Source: Klebsormidium nitens (lineage: Eukaryota; Streptophyta; Klebsormidiophyceae; Klebsormidiales; Klebsormidiaceae). Taken from it: a stretch of 64,000 nt of DNA. Shown here in pieces: positions 12,179 through 24,700 of this stretch. Within the stretch, counting starts at the first letter, position 1. Each line of letters opens with the position of its first letter. The stretch is from contig DF236963.1 in NCBI GenBank assembly GCA_000708835.1, positions 370,276 to 434,275 on the forward strand. The letters are read 5' to 3'. Made by a program: the position numbers and the translations under genes. The notes beneath the pieces are model-generated. The model was not told the origin of the DNA and did no database searches. It was given only the letters and a program-made list of their open reading frames with translations.

Positions 12179-14193
12179 GAGCCAGAAGGCGGCCGGTAGG
12201 AATGTGGCACTTGTAGTCGGAGACAATGTAAAGCGTGGATCAGAAATCGTGCAATACTGCTCGCCGGCGCGCCGTCTCCAAGAAATCATGGAGGAGTGAA
12301 AGTAGCTGAGCATGTACCTTCTAGGCTTCGTTAGAGGCGACTCTTGCGGCGCCAAGCAATGTGCGCGCACAGAGAGTTAGACACACGGCTTGAGCCTAAG
12401 CAAACAATCGAACTTAATTCAGCGCCTTGTATATGAATTGGCGGAGTTCTCCTTTATGTATAATCCGACATCAAGATATGGAGTTACGATTCTGCAACAT
12501 TGAAAAAGGGACGGTTCTTGTCGACTAGTAGGGCCACTTCCCTGCCAGTGCTACATGCTTTCATGAAGATGCTATAGCCTATAGCTGCAAGGCGATGCAC
12601 ATGCGTTGCGTGTACAGAGGGGTTCCGCGGCAGGCCGGCGCGGCACCAGAAGCCATGCCAGCCAACTCGCGAAGTCAAGCGACTGCCCAGGTTGTAGTAC
12701 CTTAGTGCACTAAGCCCGGCCTTGCATCTGAGTTTCACTAACAACAGCTGCCAGAATCTAGAGATGTAGCGCTTTGTCAACTATAACTATAGCTTTTGAT
12801 TTAAGCTGGGGATAAAAGGCAGAAAGCAGAACCTAGAAGAGTGTAGTTTCCGCCGATTTGAAGTGTGGCAGAGTCATGTAGTCAAAAGGAGTCGCAACCC
12901 CCTCAACTCACCCGACCACTCTGGGCAATTGAACGAAATCGTATGGGACTCGTATATCCGCAACCTAGACAAGGAGCACATTCAACGTGCAACCGGTGAC
13001 GGACACCGTTCGACTTAAACGTTAGGGAGGAGACTACGGAGTGCATTGAATAAATGACGGGAACATGGTGGCATTTTGTCCACATTCAGGCTTTCCCGAG
13101 CACGTGTGTAACTTCTGAACCTAGATCACAAAATCCTGTCATACAAATGCATTCGACCTAGTCTTTGATTGCCCCTCTTCTAATCAATTAAGGTTTCGAC
13201 ATGTGACGCTACTGTACAGCTCGGAATCGAGGTCCACAGAACTTCAGTGCTTGAGAAGAAGACACCGCCCTCAGAATTCCCCTAACCGCAACTTACTTTC
13301 TCTGGACACGCGACGACCTTCTCTTGGCTTTGAGAAGAACATGCCGGAGCGTTGGCACGTGCTGCAAGGAAAGACACGGGACGTCAGATAAAGAACATGG
13401 TTGGTCAAAAAAGCGGGCTTGTTTGTACCTTGGTTCCCTCTTTCACCATCATCGGACAGCTCTCGTCGGTTTCACGTTCTAGCACTTAGCAACCCGTGTT
13501 CGCAATCTAGGTTGAAGGCGGACGAAGTCTTTCTAGTCCTCCACGTCTGGGTATGAGGACCCAGCTCTTCCGCTCAAGTTATAAGACTTGAAGTTCACAT
13601 TAGCCCCTGCAATAGCTACCCCTGCCAAGAAGCAGAACGAATTGAGGGCAATCTCGAACTCGGGGGATGTGAGAGCCCTTGTTCTGGTGTCCAGCGTGGA
13701 ATCGACCGTTGCCCGCGCCCGTCATCACATGCAAAGCGTATCCCTTCTGCTCTATGTAAGATTTCACGCGAGAGAATTGACTTTAAGACTTTGTCTAACT
13801 AATTCAACTCACTTCAACAACTTGACTTACTCCGAATTGTACTCTAAGTTGGTATGTGACTGAGTCCAGCTGGTCTTACACACTGCTTCAAACACGTCTT
13901 TGCCACTAAAGCTGGCACTTTATGATTGTCTCAGACGTGACCTCAAAATTGGGATAGTCAGGGAGCATTGCCTCCCCTCTTTCGGTGACAAAGAATTGCG
14001 TACTTGAACTTCATTGCAGTGCGGTAACCCCGGGAAAACATAACACCTCTTGCGGGCCAATCCTGACTCTAGTCTGTATTGCTTCTAAATCGAAACCAGG
14101 GTACTCTGAGCCCACTAGCAAGACATTTGACAGATATTCATTATGTGGTTACTGGAATAAAAGCTGAGGCAATGATAAGAGAAGGGTCCTTAC
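12179..14193. other. Intergenic, possible exon echo near 13.62 kb
   Basis: No supported gene. Bases about 13617-13660 resemble 14217-14250 (shared blocks GCCAAG, CAGAACGA, GGCAAT), so they may be a decayed copy of the orphan exon to the right. Confidence 0.35.
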
Positions 14194-14737
14194 AGTGATC
14201 CGGGCCCCCTTGTTGTGGGCCAAGCAGAACGAGGCAATTCGCCTGAAGGCCTTCCGCCGCTCCTTGTCGGACTACACATGAGATTCGTTCCAGCATGAGT
14301 AGAAGTGAAAAGACCAGAAAAGAAATCAGGTGCACGCTGGTTTGCCCATGCAACAAACTCGAAAGTTTGCGGGCACGCCCCCTCAAGAGCCCAGGTGCAA
14401 CGTCACAGCACTTTTTGGCCCTTAACCATGCACGGTTATGGGCTGGCTATGGGCTGGTTACAAAGGTGTTAACTGTCCAATAGCCAGACTTGGGCGGTAA
14501 CCAGCCTTGGAACAGGGTTGAAGGCCGGTTTGTCCATTAACCTTAGACTCGAGTCTGGCAAACAGCCTGGTTAGCGGCCAGAAAGTCCTCTAACCAGCCA
14601 TTTTAAAGATTTGAACTGTCACAGCTTACCACGTCGTTCGCCGCGTCCGGGTCCTCGTGCTTCATTTCGCTCCACCAGAGCTCGTAGGCGCCGTCCAAAT
14701 CTTTGGCCGCCCGCAGGAGCACGTCATCAAAGAACTT
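14194..14737 (-). CDS. Orphan exon(s) of an unidentified gene
   Basis: The segment 14630-14737 on the minus strand is a GC-rich, phase-0 exon of 36 codons with acceptor GTGCTGCAG and donor GTAAGC. It reads KFFDDVLLRAAKDLDGAYEL and continues with an acidic WW-containing stretch. A second candidate exon, 14194-14242, is bounded by TTCAG and GTAAGG, but its frame is uncertain. I do not recognise the family and could not find a start or stop. It may belong to a minus-strand gene whose promoter lies near 15.9 kb. Coding bias and splice sites are the only support. Confidence 0.35.
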
Positions 14738-16791
14738 CTGCAGCACAAATGAAAGCCTGCATCAAGCACCGGCAAGACAGGATCCCAGACGTGTCTTGGC
14801 ACGCCCCTGAGCTGCAACAGCGCCCCACACTGCGTGAGCGCGAGAGGAGCTGCCCTCGGGACAAGGACCCTGGCTGTGGTCCAGCTGCGCCTGCTCGGGC
14901 GCACTTCGGATAGTGTAACGTTCTGCCTCTCTCCCGGTCACTCTGGGGTTCCTTTTTCACCGTTGAGCGTTTTGCAGTTTGCTAAACCTCAGAGGGAGTT
15001 TTTTGTCAGAACACTAGCGCCGCCCATTGGCACCACAGGAGCCGAGCTTGTGTGGTTGCCGCATCAAGTGGCGATGCAAGGGTCCAGAGTCGGGTGCATG
15101 CCAGCTGGCAAGTCTAAAAATGCCCATCCTCAATTCCTTGCCAACAACGTCATTGACTGGCACTTCCGACAAGGGGCCAGCCTAAGTCCGTAACTTCTTT
15201 ATGCTTCCTCCCTCTGAAGCAGCAGTCCATTTTGGTTCGGCCCCGTCAGAAACGTGTTCAGGTACTCATTGCACAGGTGATTTTCAAAAGGCTGGCTGCT
15301 CAAAGATGCAATCTGCGATTTTACTGTCCCTACAGCAATTCTCCCAAACGTCTTGCGGTACTAGTACAAGGACTGCTCTTTGATCAAACGTGCTAGCGCC
15401 CGGTGCTCTTGAATTCAAGTCCTTAGTAGATCAACAGACCGACATCCAGACCATACGAGCAGAACAAACGGCGGTAGGAGAAAACGGAGCGCCCGAAGAT
15501 TGTTCAAAAAGCTGGTGGATTCTCGCGGACATTTAGGCGCTCTCTCTGTTTCTTGGTTCAGGTTCCATCGCTCTGCGCCTGCGCAATCGAGCCAGCGCCG
15601 CGTGCCATCGCAGGTTTGGTCTTTCAGTGTGCTACAAATCTTTGTGCTCTGGTCTTCCAACTATTCCAATGCCTCCGACCGCCGTGCACAGTGCCTCCGA
15701 TCAGTCCGCCAGAATGGCTCTATTCTGCTAGCCCAATCCCGGGCAGAGCGCCTTCATCTCTTCGTCTATAAAAGCTAGGGGCCACAAGGACAGAAGGAAG
15801 CGCCTGCAAAGAAGGAAAGAAGGAAAGCGCGCGGCCTGCATGCGTCATTTTCAAGTCGCGCGCCTCCGCTCGGACGGCGCGGAAGAGTCACGGGGTTTAG
15901 GGTTTGAAGCGCGCGGAGACAGAGGCGGCCGCGCCGCGCCGGCAGGCTCCGAGACAACGTTCCCATAACCTCGACCCATGGCCAATGGAGCTGGTCGGCC
16001 GACGAATGCATCGCAAGCCTTTGCAAAGACACACGACGTCAATTCAAGCAGGAATTTTGGCCGTTTGTGTCAAAGCTCCCGATCCGAGTCATAAGGTGCG
16101 TACTAGTCTTAGATAGCTTTGGCTTGTTTCGACTCGGATGCCTGCCGCCATAAGCGCGCGCAAGACGGCCCATCCTGAGAGCTAGGCGTGTCCTCAGCAC
16201 TAGGACTAGGGTCGGTAAGTGCATCACAGATCGCCGGCATGTTCGCATTCGCAGGGCTCCCAGTCATGGCATGATGGATTGGCCGGCGCTCGGCCTATCG
16301 GAGCATTCACGCGCATGCCATGACAATTCCTACAGTATGTAGGCATCTATAGAAGCCTGCATGAGTGTACAGCGTGTCCCGCCTCTATACACGAAGCTCA
16401 CTAGTGCATTTGGCCTGGTGTGTGCGGGACGGCGCGTAGGTTTGTGTGGGCTGATAAGGCAGACATCCTGGCCAAAACCGCCAGCAAGCATGCCAAGTGC
16501 TAATGCCGAGCTAGCAGCCTGAAACGGCATTAAGAAGTGAAAATGAATCAGATGCTAGAACCACTTATTGCGTGAGCCCCCTACCCACGCATCAAGGTCT
16601 GCATGGCTATGCGGCGTATTGAAGAATCTATCAAGCTCACGTCAAGCGACGCACCGAAATGATTTCCGCAGGAAGTGCACCTGCGCATCAAGCAGAGTCT
16701 TCCTGAAGGAAGGAGTGTTTTGCAAGGGGCCAGATTCAGGTATGTCCAGAAGCGTTCGGCTGTCAAAGGCGCCTTCTGCTAACTTGGCCTG
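14738..16791. other. Intergenic, with telo-box and GC-rich promoter-like block
   Basis: No gene established. A GC-rich block (15.8-16.05 kb) contains a telo-box, a plus-strand TATAAAAG near 15.77 kb, and short open frames on both strands, including a transit-peptide-like minus frame from 15848. It may be the 5' end of the gene owning the orphan exon, but the exons could not be joined. Confidence 0.4.
15897..15905 (-). promoter_or_regulatory. Telo-box (AAACCCTAA)
   Basis: AAACCCTAA on the minus strand inside a GC-rich island. In plants this motif is common near transcription starts of translation and ribosome genes. No gene start is proven nearby, so function is inferred. Confidence 0.4.
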
Positions 16792-19471
16792 CTAGCTATC
16801 ACCCACCGGTTTCATTTTAGATGACCTCTTTATTCGGTCTTTATCAACATGCTCCAACGTGCCCTGCAACAAAAGCTCGAGACAATCAGCAACACGAAGA
16901 GACTGACCGATGTACTTGACAAAATTACACAAAACCGTTGCATGAATAGAGCTATGATAGAGATGAGGAGTGCACCGGAACATCGTCTTAAGAACAACAA
17001 TTGGGGTGCCTCCCCTTATAATGCAAGTCATTCAATCATGCCATCCTGAGAAGGGTCTTTCAATCACCCCGTAAAACGAGAGGGGGCCGTCCGCAAATGT
17101 CAAGATGAAAGGTGCCTCACCTGAGAAATGATCTCGTCTATGTACAGGCAGGCTGTTCCGTACTTCGTGAGTAGGGACCCTTCTGAAAGCTTTCCGTTGC
17201 AGGCGTCTTTTAGGGTGATAACGACGGCCCGCAGAACTTCGCTCACTGCAAACGAAAGTTCAAGAGGTCAGTCTTTACAAGGAAACGACCTATGAGCAGC
17301 TTGGACCAGACCACCAAAGGCGTATACTAACAGTTCAAGGCATAGTCATTTAGCTATGTCCAAGAAGTGGAGCGTAGCCCAAGTATGCGCCCGTAGGACT
17401 TTGCAGGGCTCTTGTGGAGCAAGGAACGGTTTCGAGCTTCATAGTGAGACCTGTAAGAGACTGGTACGTGCGCTGAAGTACAGATGCCGACGTTCTTGAC
17501 TAAGCTTGGTGATGAGCTCGCTGATTCCTGGGCCGGATTCCATTCGAAAGGCAGAGCAGAACGAAGGTAGCATGACCTCAGCAGAAGATTGGGTCTCCCA
17601 CGCAAAGCAGATGATTCAACTGGTCCAATACGGAAGGGGTACTACCCGAGAAAAGACTCCGAAAGCCTCCCAAACGTGTCAAACGTTTCAAAAGCAAGCG
17701 GGTTAGCTCAACATACAAAGCAGAGGTTGCGCTTTCTTGGGGCGCCTGCTTTTGTTGGAAGCGTACTCGTTGTGGACAATCAACACTTCGTTTCGAATTC
17801 GAGCAGAACGACCAATATCCCACACTCGAAAGAACTTCTGGCCGTGCTTTTCCAGTTGACCACAAAGACACTCTGGGCCCCCATCCGTTTGATCGGACGA
17901 AGAGTCCTCGATCCGTTTTCCAGGTGAGTGAGTTCCCTTCAGAAGACTGTCGAACCAAAACAGCAAGTGAGAAGGAAAATTTTGTTCTTGACTTTCCAAC
18001 AAGGGAGATCTCCTGAGTAGGTTCAGAGACGATGAGATGATGCGAAAGAAAACTTACATCCCAACTCGTCGTATTCATCTCCGCCCACCATGTAGATGTT
18101 CAGGTCACCAAAGGATCCATAAACAACAAAAACAGTCCTGTAGAAGACAAGGTTGTTAGCCATAAGGGGGTTGCGGTGAAGCTGCTGGCCGCCGAATGGT
18201 CAAGCATAGACCATTCTATCCCAATGATTGGTGGCCTGGAAATCATAACGACAAAACAAAACGGCCTTATATCTGGAAGCATGGAACTTTCGTCCTTTGA
18301 GGCGAAAATAGGAGGTGTTTTCGAAACACAGGCCATGGTTGTCGTAAGCCATGCCATACGCTATTTCCTTACGGAAGCACCCCACTAACATGTGACCTTG
18401 ATTTTTGTATATGAAGATTCAAGAATATTCGAACCTGAACGTCCTTTCAAAAGCGGATTCTGGTCAAACTGTTCTAAGATCTGTTGTGCCGCATAAAGTG
18501 CCCGGTCGGCGACTCAATCCTGACCTGTGCGCCAGCGCAAAAGGAATGACAGTCTCTTCTAAGCTGATTATGAACAGAATTTTGTCTGCAAGCGCATACT
18601 GCGCAGACTTAAGTGTCTCAAACCACGCGGTCAGAGAATCCCAACTCGCTGACAGCAGTTTCTGTTACATCATACCAACTCAAGTTGTCTGCACCAGTTA
18701 TCCAGCTTGTCGTAAACTTCAGTCAGAAGACGCCACTGTAAGTCTTGGAAGCTCTTGCCTACCTATGTGCCGCAACTAGTTCCTCCTCGTCCGTTGTATC
18801 TTCCAGGTTCTCAGCTCCAAGTTTCAGCAGGAACGCTCTCCATGTACTGCGCTCCTCACCAGGAATACCATAGAACCTGCGTGTGCAGAAAACCTCAAAA
18901 TTGCACTCTGGGGTCAAAAGCTCTCAATGTTATCTTTTGAGGTGCCTTAGGTGCTTAGCTTGTTCCAGGACCCCCACAAGCCTCGTTTTACTTGCTGTGT
19001 AGATCAAGGTTGTGACCTTCATCTGCAAAAACAAACTGATAGTCCCCTAGACCTGACTTCCAGCAACCGAAGAAAGGGCATCACATCTGAGCAGGGGCAT
19101 CTTTCAAGTTCCCAAAGCAGCCATGTGGAGTGTGAGAAGCCAGCGCTCCAATCCAAGTGATGATGCACTTCATCGGGGATAGATCGAAGTAATGGGGCAC
19201 GTCTAAACCAATCATTGACCTGAGACCCACCGCTTGCTCAATTGCTCTACTCCCTCCTCCCAACACCAGTGCACATTAGTTTCTGGGATGTTCCAAAAAA
19301 GGCGTGCTAGCTGCGAATTGCAACAATCACAAAGATTGTATTCCACAAATCCCGCTCATTGGAAAGCAAGGAAGTTCATCGAGATCCGAAATGCATTGGA
19401 GTGTTTCCTGGCACTCACCTTTCAAGAAGTACGTTCCCTGAGCGGTTCGTGACCAATATTGTATTGATCAT
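16792..19471 (-). CDS. LOLITA: TPLATE/TSET complex small subunit LOLITA
   Basis: Five exons (19419-19471, 18763-18876, 18058-18137, 17121-17245, 16792-16863) join in phase to 147 residues, close to the 143 of Arabidopsis LOLITA. The start MINTILVTNRSGNVLLER, then GIPGEERSTWRAFL, TVFVVYGSFGDLNIYMVG, DEYDEL, LLTKYGTACLYIDEII and DKDRIKR-KMKP match the family throughout. LOLITA is a longin-like, sigma-type subunit of the TPLATE/TSET complex, an ancient adaptor in plant clathrin-mediated endocytosis at the plasma membrane. Introns are long for so short a protein: coding is 444 nt in a 2.7-kb locus. The last exon runs without an intron to PVGDS and stop, matching the plant C-terminus. The gene faces away from LAS1, leaving a shared 2.2-kb upstream region. 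Confidence 0.93.
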
Positions 19472-21679
19472 TGCGGTGTCGCAGCAGAATCAGAACTGTC
19501 AAAGCCAGTAGGTGGCTTAAAAGTTGAGCTGAGAATTGCAGAAATGCTAGATCAAAGCAAGAAGGTTGCACTGAAAATTATATCGCTCCGAGTCCTGGGA
19601 CTCTGTTGCTCTGCTGCAAGCGCAAATTGGCAAGGGCAATGCAATGCTTGCTCTCATGGACACGTTCTGACAAGCTTCGTCCAAAACCCCCCTGAAATCT
19701 GAGAAAGTGCGCTTGCTATTATACTAATAGAGCATCACCTCAGTTCAAGCAAGCCCAGCTTTTCTGGTCAGCTAGCTAGCTCAAATCTCATGGGCAAAGT
19801 GAGATGAATGTCGATCTAGATGCGGGGAGAAAGTGGTCAGCAAAACGTCATGCAACGTTGGTCAAAGCATTACCAGCTTTGCTCGTCCATTACCATGCGG
19901 TCGGACTGCATGAGGCTCAGGGCTGGAGGGCTGGGCAACTTCAGAATCTCACTTTAATTCTCTGGAATGTTCAGTTGTTCACTTCAACTTCAAGCTCGAC
20001 AGGCAGCCAGCACTTGTAAGCTGGCAGTGCGCATTGGAATGGGGTCAAGTCAACGCATTGATCCGTGACATCAGAAAGCTCATCATAGTAAAGTCTGTTA
20101 GGTGATCTATCTTCATCCAGTGGTACGATGGGAACCCGGCTGGTGCCTTTCCTTTCCTGGGAGGAGTGGGAGAGTGTCGGGCGGGACTTGTTTGCGCAGG
20201 GGACTGCAGAGAACCAGCGAGGCTTGAACAGGGTGAGAAAGGACCAGCTTTCACTTGGCAGAATGCTGCATTTCCGGATGCGCCATTGCTGATTGAAATA
20301 CTTGTCGTTCAGGAGAGAGCAACAAGAGGACCAGCAAGAGCACTCGATGTCCTCTGAATAGGCACACATTCAAACTCTCTTCTTCTTCTGTGACTAAGTC
20401 GTTTAAGTGATTGAGGTGATGGCTGAGTGACTAAACAGTCACCTTGATCGGTGGTGGTCGCAAAGAGCTCAAGTGCTTGAAAATGCATCTCGTTGGGATG
20501 GCAGAATGCTCGTCAGCTGGCACGGTCTCTTTCTGATCAATGCTATCATCCTTTAAAACAAGGCGCCTCAAAGCCATCAGCTTAAATCAACGTCAACATG
20601 AAATTCTCTCACGTGAATGTGACAGTCAGCGCCACCACTGACTTTATTGGATGTGAGCGCTGGATCCTTCTTGGGACCGAACAACCTGAAGCAGCTGGCT
20701 CTCTCTTCATCAGACATGTGTTTCCTGCCTTACTTGCACAGAAACCGGCTCAGCTTTATTTCCCATGCCCTCACAATGCTGCTGAAGATTTTAGAAGCTT
20801 TCTCCACAAATCATATCTTTGTGGACCGATGTTTGCAAGGATGAAAAGAAGAGTCGAGAATCCATATGAAGTTGTCAGATTGCCCTCCCTGTAGGTGGCG
20901 GCGTGGAGGTACCGGGGCCGAGTCCCAGTGGCGGTTGAGAGCACAGCAGAGCTAGTGGAGATCCGGCTGCGAGACTCAAGCCTTGGGTGAGCGAACTTTT
21001 TGTCACAGGCTGTAAGAGGAAAGAGGAGCACTCGGTCAGAGCCTAGTCGAATCTGGGGGGCTGCATTCTTCCTGAAAGGGTTTTTTGCCTTCAGTGGACT
21101 GGGAATATGCAATGTCAAGTCTGTTGTTTTCTTTCGGAGGGGGAGCGAAGCAGGGGACGCTAGTGTAAGTGTGTGGTGTCAGGATCACCGGCCAATCTTT
21201 GTCAACGCTGTAGTGCGTTTGTTATAAGGCATCTTGTATGATGGAGACAAATACAGACTGTGTTAGAGTTGGGAAATGGATACTTGTTCATGATATCGAA
21301 AGAAAATGCAGGGTCAGTCACCAGATGCTTTTCTAATAACAGAGGAAGAGTAGGGGGAGAGTGTCTTGTAACAAGACAGTTTTGGAGTCGTCCCTAACGT
21401 AGTTCCAGTTCTCCTCGAGAAAAGTGGTCGAAAGAGGGGAAGGGAAGGCGTGACCAAAGAGAAAGAGTTTGACGAAGGAAGGCGCTTAGAGAAACGGATC
21501 GGTCAATTGCTTTTTCGACCCCCGAGTCTTTGCAGTCGCCACCTGGCCTCTACTCCCCTTCGCTCATCCAACAAATTTCAAAGTATGCCACGAAGGTGAA
21601 CGAAGCAGCAGGAAAACGAAGCACTTGAAAGAAGGACGTAATCATCTCATTGACATCCATTTTTCCGGTTAGAGTGCTT
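19472..21679. other. Divergent upstream region of LOLITA and LAS1
   Basis: Separates the start of LOLITA from the first recognisable LAS1 exon. It should hold both promoters and the unfound N-terminal LAS1 exons. An open frame at 20598-20894 has no family match or splice support. Confidence 0.45.
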
Positions 21680-21752
21680 CCCAGCAGTGGAAGGGGAGCA
21701 GTCCCTCCGCTGCCTCTACGCCATGCCACTCGCCCACTTCATCAACGGCGTC
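21680..21752 (+). repeat. Second copy of a LAS1 exon, truncated by gap
   Basis: Encodes EGEQSLRCLYAMPLAHFINGV in the same phase, two bases after a CAG acceptor, as the exon beyond the gap. Over 56 bases there are about 10 differences, six or seven of them silent. This pattern fits a coding-constrained copy: a tandem gene or exon duplication, or two collapsed loci in the assembly. Confidence 0.7.
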
Positions 21753-24700
21753 NNNNNNNNNNNNNNNNNNNNNNNNNNNNNNNNNNNNNNNNNNNNNNNN
21801 NNNNNNNNNNNNNNNNNNNNNNNNNNNNNNNNNNNNNNNNNNNNNNNNNNNNNNNNNNNNNNNNNNNNNNNNNNNNNNNNNNNNNNNNNNNNNNNNNNNN
21901 NNNNNNNNNNNNNNNNNNNNNNNNNNNNNNNNNNNNNNNNNNNNNNNNNNNNNNNNNNNNNNNNNNNNNNNNNNNNNNNNNNNNNNNNNNNNNNNNNNNN
22001 NNNNNNNNNNNNNNNNNNNNNNNNNNNNNNNNNNNNNNNNNNNNNNNNNNNNNNNNNNNNNNNNNNNNNNNNNNNNNNNNNNNNNNNNNNNNNNNNNNNN
22101 NNNNNNNNNNNNNNNNNNNNNNNNNNNNNNNNNNNNNNNNNNNNNNNNNNNAATTCGCGGCCACATTTCCGTACAGATGCCACCCCGCAGCGGCCCTTCC
22201 CGAGCAATCTCTCCGCTGCCTCTATGCGATGTCGCTCGTCCGCTTCATCAACGGTGTAACGGACCAGGGCCAGAAGGGCCGCGCCGCGATCCCGGTCGCG
22301 ACGCTCGCGGAGGCCGCCGGACTGCCGCGCCTGCTGGTGGATATCCGCCACGAAGCGGTGCACAACGAGCTGCCAAGCCTGCCGCTGCTGCGGATGGCCG
22401 GGCAACAGGTGGGACCTGGTCACGTTTCCTGAGTCTCTCACGATTTCAATCTCTCAACCTTCCCCCCTTCCCCCCCTTTTTCACACGTTTGGTCACGTTT
22501 TCTGAAGCCCGTTTTCGTTTGATCTGGGCAAGTTCCCGTGGTCGAGGTGCATCTTTCTGAGTTCTCCTCGAGGTGTCCACGGGGCCGATACTTGTTTCAT
22601 TGTTGTCCAATGGTTTTTCCAAGGATCCATGATTTTGCTCTCAATCCTTACCAGAGTAGTCCTCAGTTGCTTATTGTATGCTCTTCGTCGAGTAAGTCGG
22701 AACGAAGAACCTCATTTTCTGGATGGGAGGCAGCGCGCAGAATGGATGTCCTAGGGTAAGGCTGATACTCTCAGCGTACGCTTGTGAGAAATATGTCCGC
22801 AGAAAAGCGACCTCTTCAAACACTCGTTGACGCTGGAAATTCCCCGGATGAGTCAGTTAGACCACGATGAGAGAGGGGAAACATGAGTTCAGTAGATGCA
22901 AAGGAGAGAAAAAGCTTGTCGTGAAAGTGCTTGACTTCAACTTCCTCATCTCTCTGTCTGTCGTTTTTTCCCTCTCTCTCTTCTTTTCTCTCTTCGTATC
23001 CAACCCTTCAAGGAGAGTCGTTCTCACTGCGCCACGCGTATCTCCCGCAGGCCCTGTCTTGGCTGGAGGCGAACTACTGGTCTGCCCAGAAGCAGGCCTT
23101 GCTGCTCGCCTACACCGCCACCCAACAGGGCCTTCTGCAACTGGCCGCTCTACAAGGCCCCTTGAAACCAGAAGTCGAATCCACCCCCCCGAAAAAGCGA
23201 AAACGCGGCGTGGGAGAGGAGAAGCAGAAGAAGCAGAAGAAGCAGAAGACGCAGCACGAGGTGCTGGAGAAAGAACGTGCGCGGTTGGTCAGAGAGCTGG
23301 TCGAGGGGGGGCCGGAGAGTCTGGTGGGCGCCGTTTTAGAATCCGTGGTAAGCAGTAGGGAGAAAGGGGCGGCTTTGGAGACGGACTATACCTTGGAGCA
23401 AGACGGGAGCCCAGAAGAATTGGAAAAGGAAACGCGGAGAGAGGGTCTGACTTTGGAAGAGGTGGGCGGAGTGATTGGGGCCCTAGAGGGAAGGGCGCCT
23501 TACCTGCCGTCGATGCTCCTATCTGAGGCCATCCAGCGGCTAGCGGCGAGCGCCAGCTGGCAGGGGCCTACGGAGCCTGGTGTGAACGGCCTTTCTGGTG
23601 TGAACGGGCTCCCTTGCGCAAACGGGCCCACTGTTGTGGACGGGGGCTACAAGTGGCAGCAAAGTTTGAAGGAGTTTGCGCTGTGGTTGTTGGAACGGGG
23701 GGGTGGATCGGGTGGGTTTGGCGCCCCCCTGCTGAAGGTGCTCTTGCGTCGGTGTCTCGACATGGGGGATACCCTTTTGGGAGGGGAGCTCGTGACAGCG
23801 TTAATGACGTCACTAGCGCAGAGCAATCCGGGGCTATTGGATCGAGAGGGGGGTCAGAGAGGGGAAGGGAATGGCGGAGGCCTTCCGGCCAAGATGCAAG
23901 CGCTTCTGAGGCTAGCTACGGTGACGAGGAATGCGAGCCACGGCTCTGCAAACAAGAGCGTAGTTGATCCACCCGACGGTGAGAGTCTACTGCTCGAGTA
24001 CCTAAAGTTCGAGTTACAAGTCTTTGGTTCGCAATGTTTTGGGGGAAAGTTATCCTCTCGTTTTCTCTTCATGTTTGTTGATCGCATGGTGAAGAGTCTA
24101 TGGTGCTTAAGGAAGACTGTTCAACTTCAACGAGCACCAGCTTTACTCAATTCGAAGGAAATAGGGGCTGACCGATCAGGGCTGGATGCGAGGCGACGTC
24201 GAAAAAATGATCGGGCTTCTTCCGGGAAAATCCACATTGTCGAGTCGAATAAGCAGACTACCGATTGAGCAGACTACCGCATATTTTTGCTCACCTTTGC
24301 GATTGCAGTATCTAAGTTTGTGTGACGTCACTGCCGTGCGCCTCCGCTCATAAACCCCTGGGACCCCAGTAGACTGAAAGCTGCCCTTTCTTTGTTGGCA
24401 GATCTCGAGACAGCCGCACAGAAGCAGAGGGAGCTCTTGCACGCCCTGTCCCAGCAACGGTTCGCGAACGCGACCGAAGTAAAGGAACGTCTAGAGAGTG
24501 GCGATGCGCAGACTGCCAGCCCCTCTGCCCGAGAGAAACCTTCAGACGGTCTTTGGTCGCTAGCGGACGACTGGACGCCCTGTGCCCTGGGCACCGTGCC
24601 GTCGTTCCTGCATCCGCTCGGAAAAGTCGCCAGTCTCGTTTGGAGCAGGGGCGGAAACACGGGGGTGCAGGTGAACGGAACGAGGAACGGAGTTCCGGGG

